From: Flaccisagitta enflata | Lineage: Eukaryota > Chaetognatha > Sagittoidea > Aphragmophora | DNA: 64,000 nucleotides | Assembly (NCBI GenBank): GCA_965153355.1 | Contig: OZ231127.1 | Coordinates: 44,826,001-44,890,000, forward strand | Direction: 5' to 3' | Shown: positions 45,015-56,162 of the stretch, piece after piece | Position numbering within the stretch: position 1 is the first letter of the stretch | How the letters are laid out: each line of letters begins with the position of its first letter | Program-made: the position numbers and the translations under genes | The notes under the pieces: model-generated | The model's database searches: none | What the model was told of the DNA's origin: nothing | Seen by the model: only the letters and a program-made list of their open reading frames with translations

Positions 45015-45490
45015 AGCGTCAGATGGTCAGCGGTTCCTGTTGCCCTTATGTTTGTGTCTGTAAGATGAGAAGGTAAGAGGGGCAGCGGCCCCGAAAGAGC
45101 CAATGACCTATACTGGGCTAAAATATGAGTACTGAGGCTGGGGTTTGAGCCACGAGGCTGGAGTGAAGCCATCAGGCTTGGATTGGGGCCTCTTGGCTGG
45201 GGTTGGAACCACAGGGCTGGGGTTCCAGACTGGAGGTTAGAATTGGAGCCTAAAGGCTGGGATTGGAGCCTCAAGACTGGAATTGGAGCCTCAATGCTGG
45301 GATTAGAGCCTCAACGCTGGGATTGGAGCTTCGACGCTTGGAATGGTGCCTCAAAGCTGGAATTGGAGCCTTGAGGCTTCGATTTGGGCCTCAAGGCTTG
45401 GGGGGACCAAGAAGTAAGAGAAGTAGAAGGAGGAGGAGGAAAAAATCTCCCATACGTGTAAAAGCATAGGTCATCAGCCCCTTCTGGGAT
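45015..45490 (+). repeat. Minisatellite-carrying unit, copy 2
   Basis: CAAAAGCGTCAGATGGTCAG, GGGCAGCGGCCCCGAAAGAG and CAATGACCTATAC precede about 14 units of 20 bp (GCTGGGATTGGAGCCTCAA). A GGAGGAGGAGG run and AAAGCATAGGTCATCAGCCC follow. Same order of parts as 37555-38400, with a diverged repeat unit. Confidence 0.85.
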
Positions 45491-45704
45491 GATTCCAGGT
45501 GTAGGGGATGAAACATCTAGGAATAACAGCTTATACTAATACTTTTTTGCATTTGAGAATGTCCACTCTGTAACTCTTCTGTAGCTCAAACCTCTTATTT
45601 TGTGGTGAATTTTTGTATGATCCATCCGCAAATTACAGAGGACAGACCTAAAACTTTGTTTACGCCGCACAAAGAGAAAATACAGCTTTTCCCTGCTCTG
45701 ACAG

Positions 45705-45933
45705 GAGATGGACGCCAAAAGCCATGTTGTTCGTCAAGTTCAATTGTGGGAACATCTGCCAGAATTGAGCGAGACAATCATTACCAATGACATCAAGGTA
45801 CAATCACCAGATTACATCTTCAATGGTTCTGTGCCTTTGCCTCATCAACTGATGATGACCAACTTCACAGCGCCGACTCATGTCACCAAGTATTCACTCC
45901 AAGTCAGCAGGAATATTGTCTACAGATTGGAAG
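45705..45933 (+). CDS. Multidomain protease/BPI gene: linker exon 3, unrecognised
   Basis: The acceptor CCCTGCTCTGACAG| in phase 0 matches the donor at 42448. It encodes EMDAKSHVVRQVQLWEHL, then PDYIFNGSVPLPHQLMMTNF with an N-glycosylation-type NGS, and KYSLQVSRNIVYRLE, up to GAAG|GTATTT in phase 1. No family was recognised. The frame is open past the donor only briefly. Together with its neighbours it forms the region between kringle 2 and the protease. Confidence 0.78.
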
Positions 45934-46005
45934 GTATTTGTGATTCTCTTTTCAAAGATATGTGAAGACTTGCAGATGACAATCAATCAAACTAGCACCG
46001 GCTGT

Positions 46006-46116
46006 ACAAAGGTTGCTGCTAAATTAGTCTCAAGCTTACCTTCTCCTTCAAATATTTTTGGCAAAGGTTGCTGCTAAATTAGTCTCAAGCTAACCTTCTC
46101 CTTCAAATATTTTTGG
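46006..46116. repeat. 55-bp tandem duplication
   Basis: CAAAGGTTGCTGCTAAATTA...AATATTTTTGG occurs twice in a row with one substitution, just before the retrotransposon. Confidence 0.95.
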
Positions 46117-46136
46117 CTTTGACTACTGTTTACAAT

Positions 46137-47815
46137 TTTATCGAAATAAGGGTGTCTTTTCTCCTACTTTTTCTCTTACGCCTGTTAGCCGGCATTTTAT
46201 TCGGAAACAACTGTCTTGTTTGAAAATAGATAAGAGTACAGGCTTAGATGGTATATCTCCGCGTTTTTTGAAAGATGGTTGTGAGCTTCTTGTCGATCCC
46301 ATTTCACATATTGTTAATTTGTCCCTTACCTCAGAAATTTTCCCCTCCGCATTTAAAAAGGCACGCATAAAACCTCTCTTTAAAAAAGGCTCACGATTGG
46401 ACGTGGGCAATTATCGTCCTGTTTCCATCTCACCAGTAATGTCAAAGATTCTTGAGCGGGCTGTGAACGATGAACTCAATGATTATCTTTCTAGTCGTGG
46501 TTTATTGTATGATTTCCAAAGTGGTTTTCGCAAGGGATACTCGACTGATACGTGTCTAATGAATCCTAATGATTATATCAAGAAGCAAACTAGTAATGGT
46601 AAAGTGACAGGAATGATCCTTATTGATCTACAGAAAGCGTTTGATTGCGTTGATCACTGCTTATTGATTAAGAAATTATCAGCTATAGGTGTTGCTTCCA
46701 CAGATTGGTTTCGCTCTTATTTGAATGACCGTGTCCAATGTTCTCAAGTTGGAGGAGTAGATTCATCTTTCTTAAATGTTAGCTGTGGTGTTCCGCAGGG
46801 CAGCATTCTTGGCCCTACTTTATTCTTATGCTACATTAATGATATGGCTGGTGCATTGGATTGTAGATTGTCTCTATATGCTGACGACAGCGCTCTTGTT
46901 CATAGTGGGTCTAGCCCAGATGTTGTCGCCAATTTTTTGAGTAAAGAATTGGAAAAGTGTCAAAAATGGCTCGTGGACAATAAACTATCGATTCACTTTG
47001 GTAAAACTGAATGTATTTTATTTGGTTCAAAGCGTCGTTTAAACGCTGATGTTCAATTCAATGTTGGTCTTGGCGGTGCCACTGTAAAAAGAGTAGTCTT
47101 GGTTAAGTATCTTGGTGTCTTTGTTGATCAATACTTAGATTTCTCTACACATGTCGAAGGCTTGCTGAAAAAAGCTCATGGAAAGCTGCAATTTCTTTAT
47201 CGTAATAACGTTTTTTTGAATTTCTCTACTCGTAAATTACTTTGTGAATCACTCATCTTCTCTAGTCTTGAGTATTGCTCCTCATCATGGTTCCCTGGTC
47301 TCTCTACTCGCCTACGCGATTCCTTGTCCGTTTTCAAAAGAAAATGTGTACGATTTACTTTGGGTTTGGGTCCTCGCGCCCATGTAGGTGATCATGAGTA
47401 CAAAGATCTTTCATGGATGCCTTTTTCAAAACGAGTCACTTACTTTAATTTGGTTCATGCTTACAAAATAAGGTCCTGCAGCTCTGCATCATATTTAGCG
47501 CAAAGTTTTACCCCTATGTCTGAGATTCATACTTACAATTTACGACAGAGCCGCTTCAATTTTTCCCTGGCCTATTGCGAGTCCTTTGGGTACTTTTATT
47601 AGAGACGCAATAACTGATTGGAACTCTCTCCCAGCAGAACTGAAAGCTGTTTCGTCACTGAAACAGTTCAAATTTCGTCTGAAGCAACTTTTACTTTCAT
47701 CGTGATTTTATTCTCTTGTTTTTACCACTTTTCATCAAGTTTACGGATTTTAGTCTTTTGTATTTACCTTTGTTAAGCTTTATGGACCTCAATGGAAATA
47801 AATCTAAGGATTTTT
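46137..47815 (+). mobile_element. CR1/Jockey-like retrotransposon, 5'-truncated, one frameshift
   Basis: Reverse transcriptase of an APE-type non-LTR element: KIDKSTGLDGISPRFLKDG, KARIKPLFKKG, NYRPVSISPVMSKILERAV, FQSGFRKGYSTDTCL, IDLQKAFDCVDH, GVPQGSILGPTLF, the catalytic YADDSAL, and KYLGVFVDQ. The frame is open from about 46137 to the stop at 47600-47602. A one-base shift near 47565 moves the last segment (SPLGTFIRDAITDWNSLP) to the +1 frame, ending at 47705. The endonuclease and the 5' part are missing. The 3' tail has GGACCTCAATGGAAATAAA near 47783-47801. It lies in the intron between exons 45933 and 48269, in the sense direction. Confidence 0.88.
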
Positions 47816-48268
47816 TTTAGCTTTCCATGGCAAATGGTGATTACGTACATTATCCGTACCAGTTTTTTTACTTTTAGACGTTGTGTTCCTTTGTCCTCAA
47901 TGTATCTCCACCTCCTTTGCCAAATACAATACTACTACTACTACTACTACTACTAAAATGGAAATTGCTGTAGTCGAGCCGGCTAATAGGGTATGCCCAC
48001 CTGTAAGGCATACCACTCAGAGTCCCATAAGGGATTTTGTAGTTATTTCTATATTGGAAATACGGCTGCTCTACTATAAGGCAAAATATTGCTCAGTCCC
48101 TTGGAATGCGCTCTAGTGAAGCTCAACTATTTCCAACATCTAAGTACCAAATCGCTTTTAGGCTCTTGTACTGAATTAGATTCAGGCTTCAATGTTCGTC
48201 ATTTATTCATCATTCGAGTGCCATTTTTTGTGCCAACCATTTGTTTATGTGATTCCCTCATGAATCAG
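47816..48268. other. Intron with (ACT)n
   Basis: Non-coding, with a short (ACT)n run at 47929-47955 that may be the tail of a second non-LTR fragment. The 3' end CCCTCATGAATCAG is the acceptor for the next exon. Confidence 0.6.
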
Positions 48269-48456
48269 GTGCGATGGAAAAAACATGCCAAGGAAGCAGT
48301 GCCTCTTGGACTTTGCTCCATCGCTCCAGAAAGTCCACAAACTTCCAAGCATATGAATTCAGAGAACACAGTGTTGCACACACAGGAACCTTTGATTGTT
48401 TCCGACTGATTTTTGAGAAGGACGACTCAAAACCAGACCACAAAAACTATATCCAG
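48269..48456 (+). CDS. Multidomain protease/BPI gene: linker exon 4, unrecognised
   Basis: Starts after CATGAATCAG| in phase 1 (G|GT gives Gly), matching 45933. The frame reads GAMEKTCQGSSASWTLLH, then TNFQAYEFREHSVAHTGTF and CFRLIFEKDDSKPDHKNY, up to ATCCAG|GTAAAC in phase 0. Two cysteines are present. The end phase fits the exon at 48555. No family was recognised. Of the linker exons this has the weakest acceptor. Confidence 0.72.
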
Positions 48457-48554
48457 GTAAACTGAATACAAGCAAAGAGTTGTCCACAAGGGCATGGAAA
48501 AGTTTTCTTGACTTTCTAATAAAATGTATCTCCTACAAATCCTATTTTCCTTAG

Positions 48555-51151
48555 GTCAAAGAGCTGCAGTTTACGCATTCTGTTGGTGAGCCATCAATCA
48601 AAGAAATTTGTGGCAGACCAACGTACGAGCAAATAGTCACCAATGATGCGTCATCGGATCGTGTAGTGGGCGGACAAAACTGTCTCAAAGGTGCCTGTCC
48701 ATGGCAAGCCTCCATCATTGTCATTGACGATAATGACGCATTGACGCATCATTTCTGTGGAGGAAGCGTGATCGACGATCACCACATTCTGACAGCGGCT
48801 CATTGTTTTAAAAACAGAAGAAACTTTGCCAGGTTGCGGATACTTCTTGGCAAAACGGACCAACAGAGTAGCGAGACTTCAGCTCAGACTCATCGAATCG
48901 CCGAAGTCTTTGAGCGCGAGGACTACCACCATGACAAAAAGGAAAATGACATCGCGATTTTGCGCACAGTTGACAAGATTTATTTCAACGCTTATGTGAT
49001 TCCTGTCTGTTTGCCAGAAATGGGATCAAATCCATATTCAACGACGCAGAGGCATGTGCTGGTCTCTGGATGGGGCATAATGAGAGTTATTGATAGAGAT
49101 GATAGAGTGATTTCAAACAAACTTAGAATTGCTGGCGTTCCCTTGATCGCAACCAGCGATTGCCAGGAGCATTGGCAGGCATATAGAGAGAGTAATCCAT
49201 CGAGTGTACAAATTCACCAAACTATCGATGATACAACAATTTGCGCTGGCGGTGGTTTGGTTGACAGTTGCGAGGGTGATTCTGGAGGCCCCTTGGTCTC
49301 CATTGAACAGGATGGCCGTTATAAACAAATTGGTATTGTGAGTTGGGGAGTCAGGGCCGCCGACTGTGGAAAACATGGAACACCTCCGGGTGTCTACGCC
49401 CGTGTTGAACCTCATCTTTCATGGATCTACGCTCAGTTGGAGAAATTTCAACGCCTTCAGTCAATATCGACATCCTGGCGTATGTGCGGTGATGAAGAAT
49501 TTCAATGCCCTAATGGATGGTGCATTTCCCAAACGAGAGTTTGTGATGGAAATGAAGATTGCAAAGGTGGTCAAGATGAAATGGGATGTGACCAATTGGA
49601 AACCATATGTGGCACGCATTTGCAATCACCAAACGCTACCAGAATCCCAAACATTTATGTTGAAAATCCATGGATGGTGGTGGTATATTACAAGAATGGT
49701 GACAAGATTGAGCCACTATGTGGTGGTGTCATCCTTGACTCTCTTCACATACTAACAGCGCCTGACCCTAAATTTGATGAGAATAGCCCCAGTTCCTTTT
49801 CAATCCACCATGGAGCATATCTTATCACTTCAGAACTGCCAAGTATCTCTCAACAATCACACCAAGTAGAGGGTATTTTCAAACGAGAATCATTGGTCAT
49901 CATTCGATTACAAAAGATGATCAAATTCAATGATTTTCTACGACCTATTTGCATTGGTTCAGCACTGACTACATCTCCAGAGTTGATCGCAGTCGGTTGG
50001 AAGGAAACCACTGACTTAAGCTGGGGGGATCCACTTACAGCAGGAAAAGTTGAACCAGTCAATTGTGAATGTGAATGTGATTGCGATGAATCTGATTATT
50101 ATTGTTTTTGCGATTGCAGATTGGAAAATTCCCACACTTGCGCACACCAACCAAACAGCAAAGGGGCGTTCAAGCTGGGAGACGTTGTTGTTAGACAGCA
50201 GAATGGTCGAACCTACTTGCATGGAATCATTAACACTAGATCCCATCAAATTGAAACTGAGTTTGGCTACACCGAAGTAAATCCAAAATTGATTGAAATA
50301 CTTGGCTCTAAACTGCCTTCATCTTCACCAACAATGTGTGGCAATGACCAGCTACAGTGCCCAAGTGGCGCTTGCATAGACAAGGGTCGCATTTGCGATG
50401 GCGTAAACGACTGTAAAGACGGAACCGATGAGCTAATCTGCAGTCCAAAGCCCAAGAAATGCATCTCCACAATGTGCCTCAATGGGGGATCGTGCATCAA
50501 TGGACAAGAAAACTGTCAATGTCCCTCAGGATACAGGGGACGACGATGTCAATTCAATGAGAATCTCTGTGCTAATGTCACATGCAATTACGGTAGTATC
50601 TGCAGAAAAGGCCATTGTCTATGCCCCGCGGGTCTTACAGGAAAAAATTGTGAGATTGACGTGAATGAGTGCGCGTCCAATCCTTGCTTACATGGAGGAA
50701 AGTGCTTTGAAAGTGGATCAACATTGCAACAAAAGCGCATTCAGTTGAATTATTTCTACTGTGACTGCAGTGACACGCAGTTCAAAGGGAGACGCTGCGA
50801 GAACGAACCTAGAACCACCTGCGAGCGATTGGAGCCATGTAAGAATGGTGCCTCGTGCGTCAATGAGATAGCCGGTGGTTACACTTGCCAGTGTATCCCC
50901 CCGTACGTGGGCCGTCATTGTGAAATTGACAAATGTAATCCAAATCCATGTCAAAATGGGGCCAGTTGCAGACGTCCGCCTTCCAACTCATCCCTAATAT
51001 TTGAATGCTTGTGTCCCGATGGTTATGAAGGAGAAACCTGTCAAGTCAATATTGACGATTGTGCCAATGTGAATTGTTTAAATGGCGGAACATGCGTGGA
51101 CAAAGTTGGAGAGTTTACCTGCAAATGTACCGAGTTTTGGACTGGAAGACG
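48555..51151 (+). CDS. Multidomain protease/BPI gene: trypsin, LDLa, pseudo-protease, LDLa, EGF x6
   Basis: One 865-codon exon after TTTTCCTTAG|. Residue numbers are within the exon. 19-36: CGRP linker. 37-300: S1 protease with activation site R|VVGG, His83 in TAAHC, Asp132 in NDIAIL, Ser243 in GDSGGP, and Asp237 six residues before that serine, predicting cleavage after Arg/Lys. 311-345: LDLa with its calcium-binding acidic end. 352-583: a second S1-like domain whose His site reads TAPDP, whose Asp site reads LVIIRL and whose Ser site reads NSKGAF. All three catalytic residues are gone, and it carries a Cys-rich insert (504-521). 595-629: second LDLa. 636-865: six EGF repeats, the sixth with a DDC calcium-type start and its last cysteine in the next exon. 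The donor is AGACG|GTGAGT, phase 2. A secreted, disulfide-rich zymogen is predicted. Confidence 0.96.
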
Positions 51152-51348
51152 GTGAGTGAGCGTGATTAACGTTGGGTTAGTAGCGGTAAGCAGCAAGCTT
51201 AAGCCTAACTGAGAGGGCAGTGGGGGCGGGGGATCAGCCATCTACATACAGATGGGCTGACCTACCTAAAAAGTGGCTTAAAGAGTCGTGATTCAAAAAA
51301 TTGAAGAGTAGACCTTACATGTAACATGCCAATCAATATCCACATCAG

Positions 51349-51521
51349 TTGCGCCGACAAGAAGAAGCCATGTAAAGAAATGCCATGTTACCATGGTCGC
51401 TGCACTCCCACCTCAAGAGGCAAGGGCTTCTATTGTAATTGCGATAGACTCAATCGTAGAAGGTGGAAACGAGAAACAAGCTGTAAAGTTCACCCCAACT
51501 ACAACCAAACTGAAATAAAAG
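51349..51521 (+). CDS. Multidomain protease/BPI gene: EGF 7 exon
   Basis: The acceptor ATCCACATCAG| in phase 2 restores Arg and then supplies the sixth cysteine of EGF 6, which confirms the splice. It continues ADKKKPCKEMPCYHGRC, then KGFYCNCDRLNRRRWKR and ETSCKVHPN, a seventh EGF-like repeat with a basic segment before the last cysteine. The donor TAAAAG|GTAAAA is phase 1 and fits the BPI exon at 53544. Confidence 0.92.
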
Positions 51522-51897
51522 GTAAAACCGGCATGCTAAGGGGTTAGGTCCTTGACAAATATCTTTTTTCCCTCATTTTCTTACTATCTAGAGCATAAGC
51601 AATAACTCCATCAAAAAAAAAAAATTATCATTAGAAAATCAGTGAGATTCTGAAACTTCTTCCAATATCCAACCAAATGCCACCAACCGCATTTTTCTAG
51701 CTCAAGTCATTAAGAAATGGCAAGTAAATCATGAATGATACCCTTTTTGAAAAATGGCTAAAATATTTCATCTAGTTTCTTGTCAATGTTTGCTTGTTTA
51801 ATGAAATCACTTGTCAGATACATTTGAAGAATTTTCATCAAAGACACGTTTTCATCCTCTTGACTTGTTTCAACCACAGTGGCACATATTGGTTAAA
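51522..51897. other. Intron
   Basis: Start of a 2.0 kb intron, AT-rich, with no feature before the HPE at 51898. Confidence 0.65.
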
Positions 51898-52123
51898 AAC
51901 AAGTGACGCGGGGTCACAATAACATTGTGGACGCGTGAGCAGGGGCAGCCAACCCCCACCCACACCCAACGCCCCACCCAACCCCCCTTCAACACAGACA
52001 CATACACAAAAAGTTTCTAAAACGCTCGTTTTCCCACTTTTCCACTTGTGCTCACGGACCAAGGGATGGACCGACGCACCAACGGATGGTCAAAGCCGCC
52101 TATAGAGTTGCATGTCCGCAACT
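51898..52123 (-). mobile_element. HPE, AGTTGCG class
   Basis: AACAAGTGACGCGGGGTCAC, diverged subterminal CATTGTGGAC, GCAGGGGC, CACACCCAACGCCCC, short (GACC/GACG) motifs, CTATAG, hairpin AGTTGCATGTCCGCAACT, A-run. Closest relatives are 21585 and 54822. Confidence 0.85.
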
Positions 52124-52212
52124 AAAAAAAGCATAGGGAACCCGCTATATTGACATTGAAACAGTCTGAAATTACTTTCTAGAGGGGGAGAGGTATCATG
52201 TATTTCCACAAT

Positions 52213-53027
52213 AGGGTGTCCCAAGTCAGTTGCAACATAAAGAATCGACACACTCTGCATCTAGGTCCTCAAATCAATTTGTTAAAAATGATCTTGGTTT
52301 GAACTTTTTACATGCAAAATTTCATGACAATCAATGTTTAGGGGCCTCATTTCTTTGAAATACACAAGTGATTTCTGACTATGTTTTTTTATACTTTTTG
52401 CTGTACTTGGAAGAAGCTGTCTTTAACTGCTTGGCATTTTCAACCAATTGAGCTAAAAACCCTGCGATTGGTCTCAAGTGGCAGATAATTTGATATAGAC
52501 TTTAGAGCATCAAAATAATCTTAAATTTTTACTTTAAAATTTCAAACTTTCAAATTTTCAAACTTTCAAATTTTCAAATTATCAAAAAAATTTTCAAAAC
52601 TTTGTAAGATTTTCATTGATTGTTTTCAAATTTCCACTCTTGATTTTGACAATATTTGGCCAAAATCCTCAATAATATCATAAATTGCCAAAATCTTCCA
52701 AGATTTCCAAACATATGTATAATCCAAGTACAATTATTTTTCATTTGAGACCAATCCCAGGTTTTTAGATCAATTTGTCAAAAAATGGCAGTCAGTTAAA
52801 GTCAGGTACTTCCAAGTACAGCTATGAAAAAAATAATTTTCAACCTAACGTTATGACTAATTTGATATATTTCTGACTCGCCACTATCCAATACTCAAGG
52901 TTGAATTTTGATATGACAAAAAGTGCAGACCCAAATCTTCATAGACCATTTTTCAAGGATCAATTTGAGTTGCTAGAAGCTGAGATATGTTGATTCTTTA
53001 TGTTGCAACTGACTTGGGACGCCCTGT
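52213..53027. mobile_element. mariner-like foldback MITE, 815 bp
   Basis: The ends GGGTGTCCCAAGTCAGTTGC and GCAACTGACTTGGGACGCCC are inverted, with TA at the outer borders (right side CTGTA; left side slightly changed). The pairing continues inward for about 270 bp, for example GCTGTACTTGGAAG near 52401 with CTTCCAAGTACAGC near 52809. TTTCAAATTTTCAAACTTTC repeats occupy the middle. CAGGGTGTCCC ends with TA are typical of Tc1/mariner elements. No transposase. Confidence 0.85.
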
Positions 53028-53543
53028 AACATTAGTCAAAAAGATGCATAGAAAACCAATAATCAGGTGGTAATTGAAGGCTATGGGAGTTACAGTAGAT
53101 ATTTGTCGTAATCTGAATATTTTTTCATAGATCTTACATTAAAAACATAACTAATTCTCATTTTGACGATATACTTATGCTCTGGGTAGTAAGACACAAA
53201 TCAGATCACAAGTCAAATTTCACTTCTTGTCATTTTGAGCCCATGATAAAACAAAGTTATTTCAATCATTAAGTGCATTTCATAATCTAATGTCATAGTT
53301 TATATACTATTTTCACAATGTTCAGGATAGAATTGACAAAAATGCTTTCATATTATCTGGTCTTATCTGGTATATCTTGTATATCTGGTATATCTCCATA
53401 AAATGAAAGAAAAAAACATTCACATTCTTTATTTATCTGATTCTAACATTAGTATGAACACATTCATGCATTCAAATCTCAGCCTGACTTTGTCGTTGTT
53501 GTATGAATCATGCCCTAACAAGTCATCAAATAATGTCTGACAG
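53028..53543. other. Intron end
   Basis: AT-rich intron with a small ATCTGGT(AT)ATCT repeat near 53358-53395. The acceptor is AATGTCTGACAG. Confidence 0.65.
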
Positions 53544-53709
53544 GTCATCCTGGCGGCGTTTTATTTGCCATCACGAAGAGTGGAATAGAGAGAGCCATTG
53601 AATACCACAAAAGAAAATGGATCAAAGAAATGAAAAACTTAAAACTGGACGATTTTGAAGTGAATGGAGACTACAGGATCTTCGGCGACACGGAATACTA
53701 TCGCATCAG
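53544..53709 (+). CDS. Multidomain protease/BPI gene: BPI/LBP domain exon 1
   Basis: The acceptor GTCTGACAG| in phase 1 (G|GT gives Gly) follows the EGF 7 exon. It encodes HPGGVLFAITKSGIERAIEY, then KRKWIKEMKNLKLDDFEV and YRIFGDTEYYRI. This matches the start of the BPI/LBP/PLUNC lipid-binding fold, where a glycine-hydrophobic-xx-T/A-xx-G-hydrophobic helix is followed by paired strands. Donor CATCAG|GTCCTC, phase 2. Confidence 0.85.
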
Positions 53710-53755
53710 GTCCTCGCTGAATTTCGATATGTACGCAGTCGTTTTCGCTGTTGTT

Positions 53756-53813
53756 ATTGTTGTTGTTGTTGTAGTTGTTGTTGTTGTTGTTGTGGTTGTG
53801 GTTGTGGTTGTGG

Positions 53814-53892
<79 letters not shown>

Positions 53893-53906
53893 CGTTGTTG
53901 TTGTAG
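53756..53906. repeat. (GTT)n microsatellite filling a 263-bp intron
   Basis: About 150 bp of GTT with a few GTGGTT units. It makes up more than half of the intron between two BPI exons. Poly-Val and poly-Thr ORFs here are artefacts. Confidence 0.98.
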
Positions 53907-53972
53907 CAGACTGTAAAAACCTCAAATATTTTTCACAAATAAAGTTGTCAATTTTGCATTGAATCAACTCAG

Positions 53973-54092
53973 CATCAAGAACTTAACCATTGACCCTGCT
54001 ACCTTTGATTTGCGGGGTCCTGATCTGGACATGAGCCCCAAAGATGGCATGAAAGTTTGGGCCACTGCAAGTTTCAAGATCAAGGCAAACTG
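53973..54092 (+). CDS. Multidomain protease/BPI gene: BPI/LBP domain exon 2
   Basis: The acceptor AATCAACTCAG| in phase 2 gives Ser with the previous exon. It encodes IKNLTIDPATFDLRGPDLDM, then SPKDGMKVWATASFKIKAN and part of W. This fits the second strand block of BPI-type proteins, where a PxxGhxhxhxxAxhxhxxxW pattern is usual. The donor AACTG|GTGAAT is phase 2. The reading frame of the next recognised exon (63447) does not join cleanly with this donor. Confidence 0.83.
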
Positions 54093-54317
54093 GTGAATTT
54101 CTTTTTTGTTAAATTGTTTCACCATCTTGATGTTTATTCACCGATAAAGGCAGCTGTTGCCGACCGGAAAAAAAGTCATAGATGGGAGTGTTTTGATTTG
54201 GAACTTTTTTTTTCAGAGCATGATATGCTGTGTGTATCTTACACTGTCTGACTCTGTTCTTATCATTTTATCTCTGTCCGTGTCTCTTTTTCCCTCTATC
54301 TTTTTCTGTCTTTCTTT

Positions 54318-54318
<1 letters not shown>

Positions 54319-54387
<69 letters not shown>
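54319..54387. repeat. (GT)n microsatellite
   Basis: Pure GT run of about 68 bp, separated by 26 bp from a (CT)n run. Confidence 0.98.
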
Positions 54388-54388
<1 letters not shown>

Positions 54389-54408
54389 TCTCTCTCTTTT
54401 ATTTTTTT

Positions 54409-54523
<115 letters not shown>

Positions 54524-54821
54524 TAAAGAAAAGGGTGTTAGTTGGGCTCTTTGGTGAGAGAGATAATCATCACCTAAGACTTGTAAAATTTTTAATGTCT
54601 AGAAAAATAACTAAATTCTTCATTTTTTGAGAAAAATTAATGAATGCTCGCGTCAATTCTTTGGCTAATTTTTGGCGAGTTTTGAGGTAATTTTGGGCCT
54701 GCAGCTTTCCTCAACCCACTGGTCCCCCCTCTTTGTTTCTAGCATGCATTATTATCGCCTTGGCCCGATCAACCATGTGCGAGGCCCGAGGCTACGGTTA
54801 CCGCGAGGCCCCTGTAGTTTT

Positions 54822-55016
54822 AGCAAGTGAGGTGGGGTCACAATATTGTTGTGGACGGGTGGGCAAAACCGTTCAACCACCATCAACACTCTCCTTCACA
54901 AACAAAAAAACACAAGTGTCTATTGTTTTTCCACTTTTTGACTCAATCATTACGACAAACTGACAGATGTACGTACCACCAGACAAAGCCTCTTTTGGAG
55001 TTGCATGTCGGCAATT
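54822..55016 (-). mobile_element. HPE, AGTTGCG class, decayed
   Basis: AGCAAGTGAGGTGGGGTCAC, GTTGTGGACGGGTGGGC, CTCTTTTGGAG, hairpin AGTTGCATGTCGGCAATT followed by AAGAA. The most diverged of the three copies with the GTGACGCGGGGTC start. Confidence 0.78.
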
Positions 55017-55263
55017 AAGAACATCTCTCTTGAAATATCGATTTCAGCATTAATCCATGATTTTCGGCGGCTTTACGTCTTGACTTCAAACCATAGGCCC
55101 TTGTTGAAATTTGAGATTTTTGTCTTAGGGCCTGTTTTAAACACTTTAAAAGACATAAGATCTTATGTGGAAATGGGCACCAGAGCTTGATTTAGAAATA
55201 GAATAATGTACCAGGGGCCCCATCCACTTGCAACCCTACTTCTTGGTTTAAAAGTCAATTTTT

Positions 55264-55575
55264 CAGGCCTGTATATAATCGAGTTTCCTTTATGGGGGGG
55301 GGGGGGAAATCAAAGGGTCTGAAGATGGGGAAGGAAATCAAAGAGGGAAAAAAGAGAAAAACAGAAAATTTGGAGAAAAAGTAACTTTTGACAGTACTAT
55401 ATCATAAAAACTAGTTAGTAAAACACAATTTAACACTATCTAAACCCTTACTTCACTGTTTTTTAGCTTTATTGGGAAGAAAATCATAGATTATAAAACG
55501 CAACGCGTCGCGTCGCGGGGAAGAAAATCAAAGGTGGGGGGGGGATCAAAAGCAACTCAATTATACACACCCCTG
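55264..55575. mobile_element. hAT-type MITE, family A, copy 2
   Basis: 312 bp, CAGGCCTGTATA to TATACACACCCCTG, exact 8-bp duplication CAATTTTT on both sides. It shares AACACAATTTAACACTATCT and GTCGCGGGGAAGAAAATCAA with copy 1 at 4077. Independent duplications at the two sites prove two insertions. Confidence 0.92.
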
Positions 55576-55677
55576 CAATTTTTTTTTTGTCTTTGTCTTC
55601 TTCTTTTTCCTCTCCTTTTTTTCTTTTTTATCACCTTCTTCTTTTCTTTTTTCTTTCCTCTTCTCATTTCTCTTTTT

Positions 55678-55823
55678 AGTCGCGGACACGCGACTCTACA
55701 CCTTGCCCCGTCGGTTGGTCGGTCGGTCCGTCCATCCATCACATTTTTGAATTCCGAGCGGTTTTTGCATAACGGCTCCTGCCCAACCGTCCGCGACTGG
55801 ATTGCCGTGTATCCGGCCTTGTT
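55678..55823 (+). mobile_element. HPE, AGTCGCG class, 146-bp type (reference copy)
   Basis: The cleanest copy in the window: hairpin AGTCGCGGACACGCGACT (55678-55695), CTACACCTTGCCCCGTCGG, (GGTC/GTCC)n, ACATTTTTGAATTCCGAGCG, CTCCTGCCCAACC. The subterminal GTCCGCGACT (55789-55798) is an exact inverted copy of the first ten hairpin bases. GGATTGCCGTGTATCCGG and CCTTGTT follow. Confidence 0.96.
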
Positions 55824-56162
55824 TTTTCTCTCTCCTCCCTTCTTTCTTTTTTCCGCTCAAAGCGCGAGGCCCCCTAAAAGCGCGAGGCCTGAGGCTAAGC
55901 CTCATTAGCCTAATTGTTGATTGGGCTCAGATTTTTGCTAAGGACATTTTGAAGTTTGAATACAGGGAATACCCCGCAAAGTGACACCAAAGAAAACCTC
56001 ATATTTTAGCATCTGGAGATGATAATCCAATATTGAAAAAAGTTCCTGGAAGATCTTTTGAACCAATTTTGTTTGTTTTAGACTGACAAATTGGGTTTTA
56101 AAAAAATAACCTACAAGGAATAATTAAGATATCCTCAATCTTTTAACAAAATTGCTGTTTTT

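Noticed and set aside
49113-51241. - strand ORFs of 60-100 codons
   Set aside because: Antisense shadows of the protease/EGF exon, which has clear domain support.
53630-53967. Poly-Val and poly-Thr ORFs
   Set aside because: They extend a true BPI exon or its antisense through an intronic (GTT)n run; a donor at 53709 ends the real exon.
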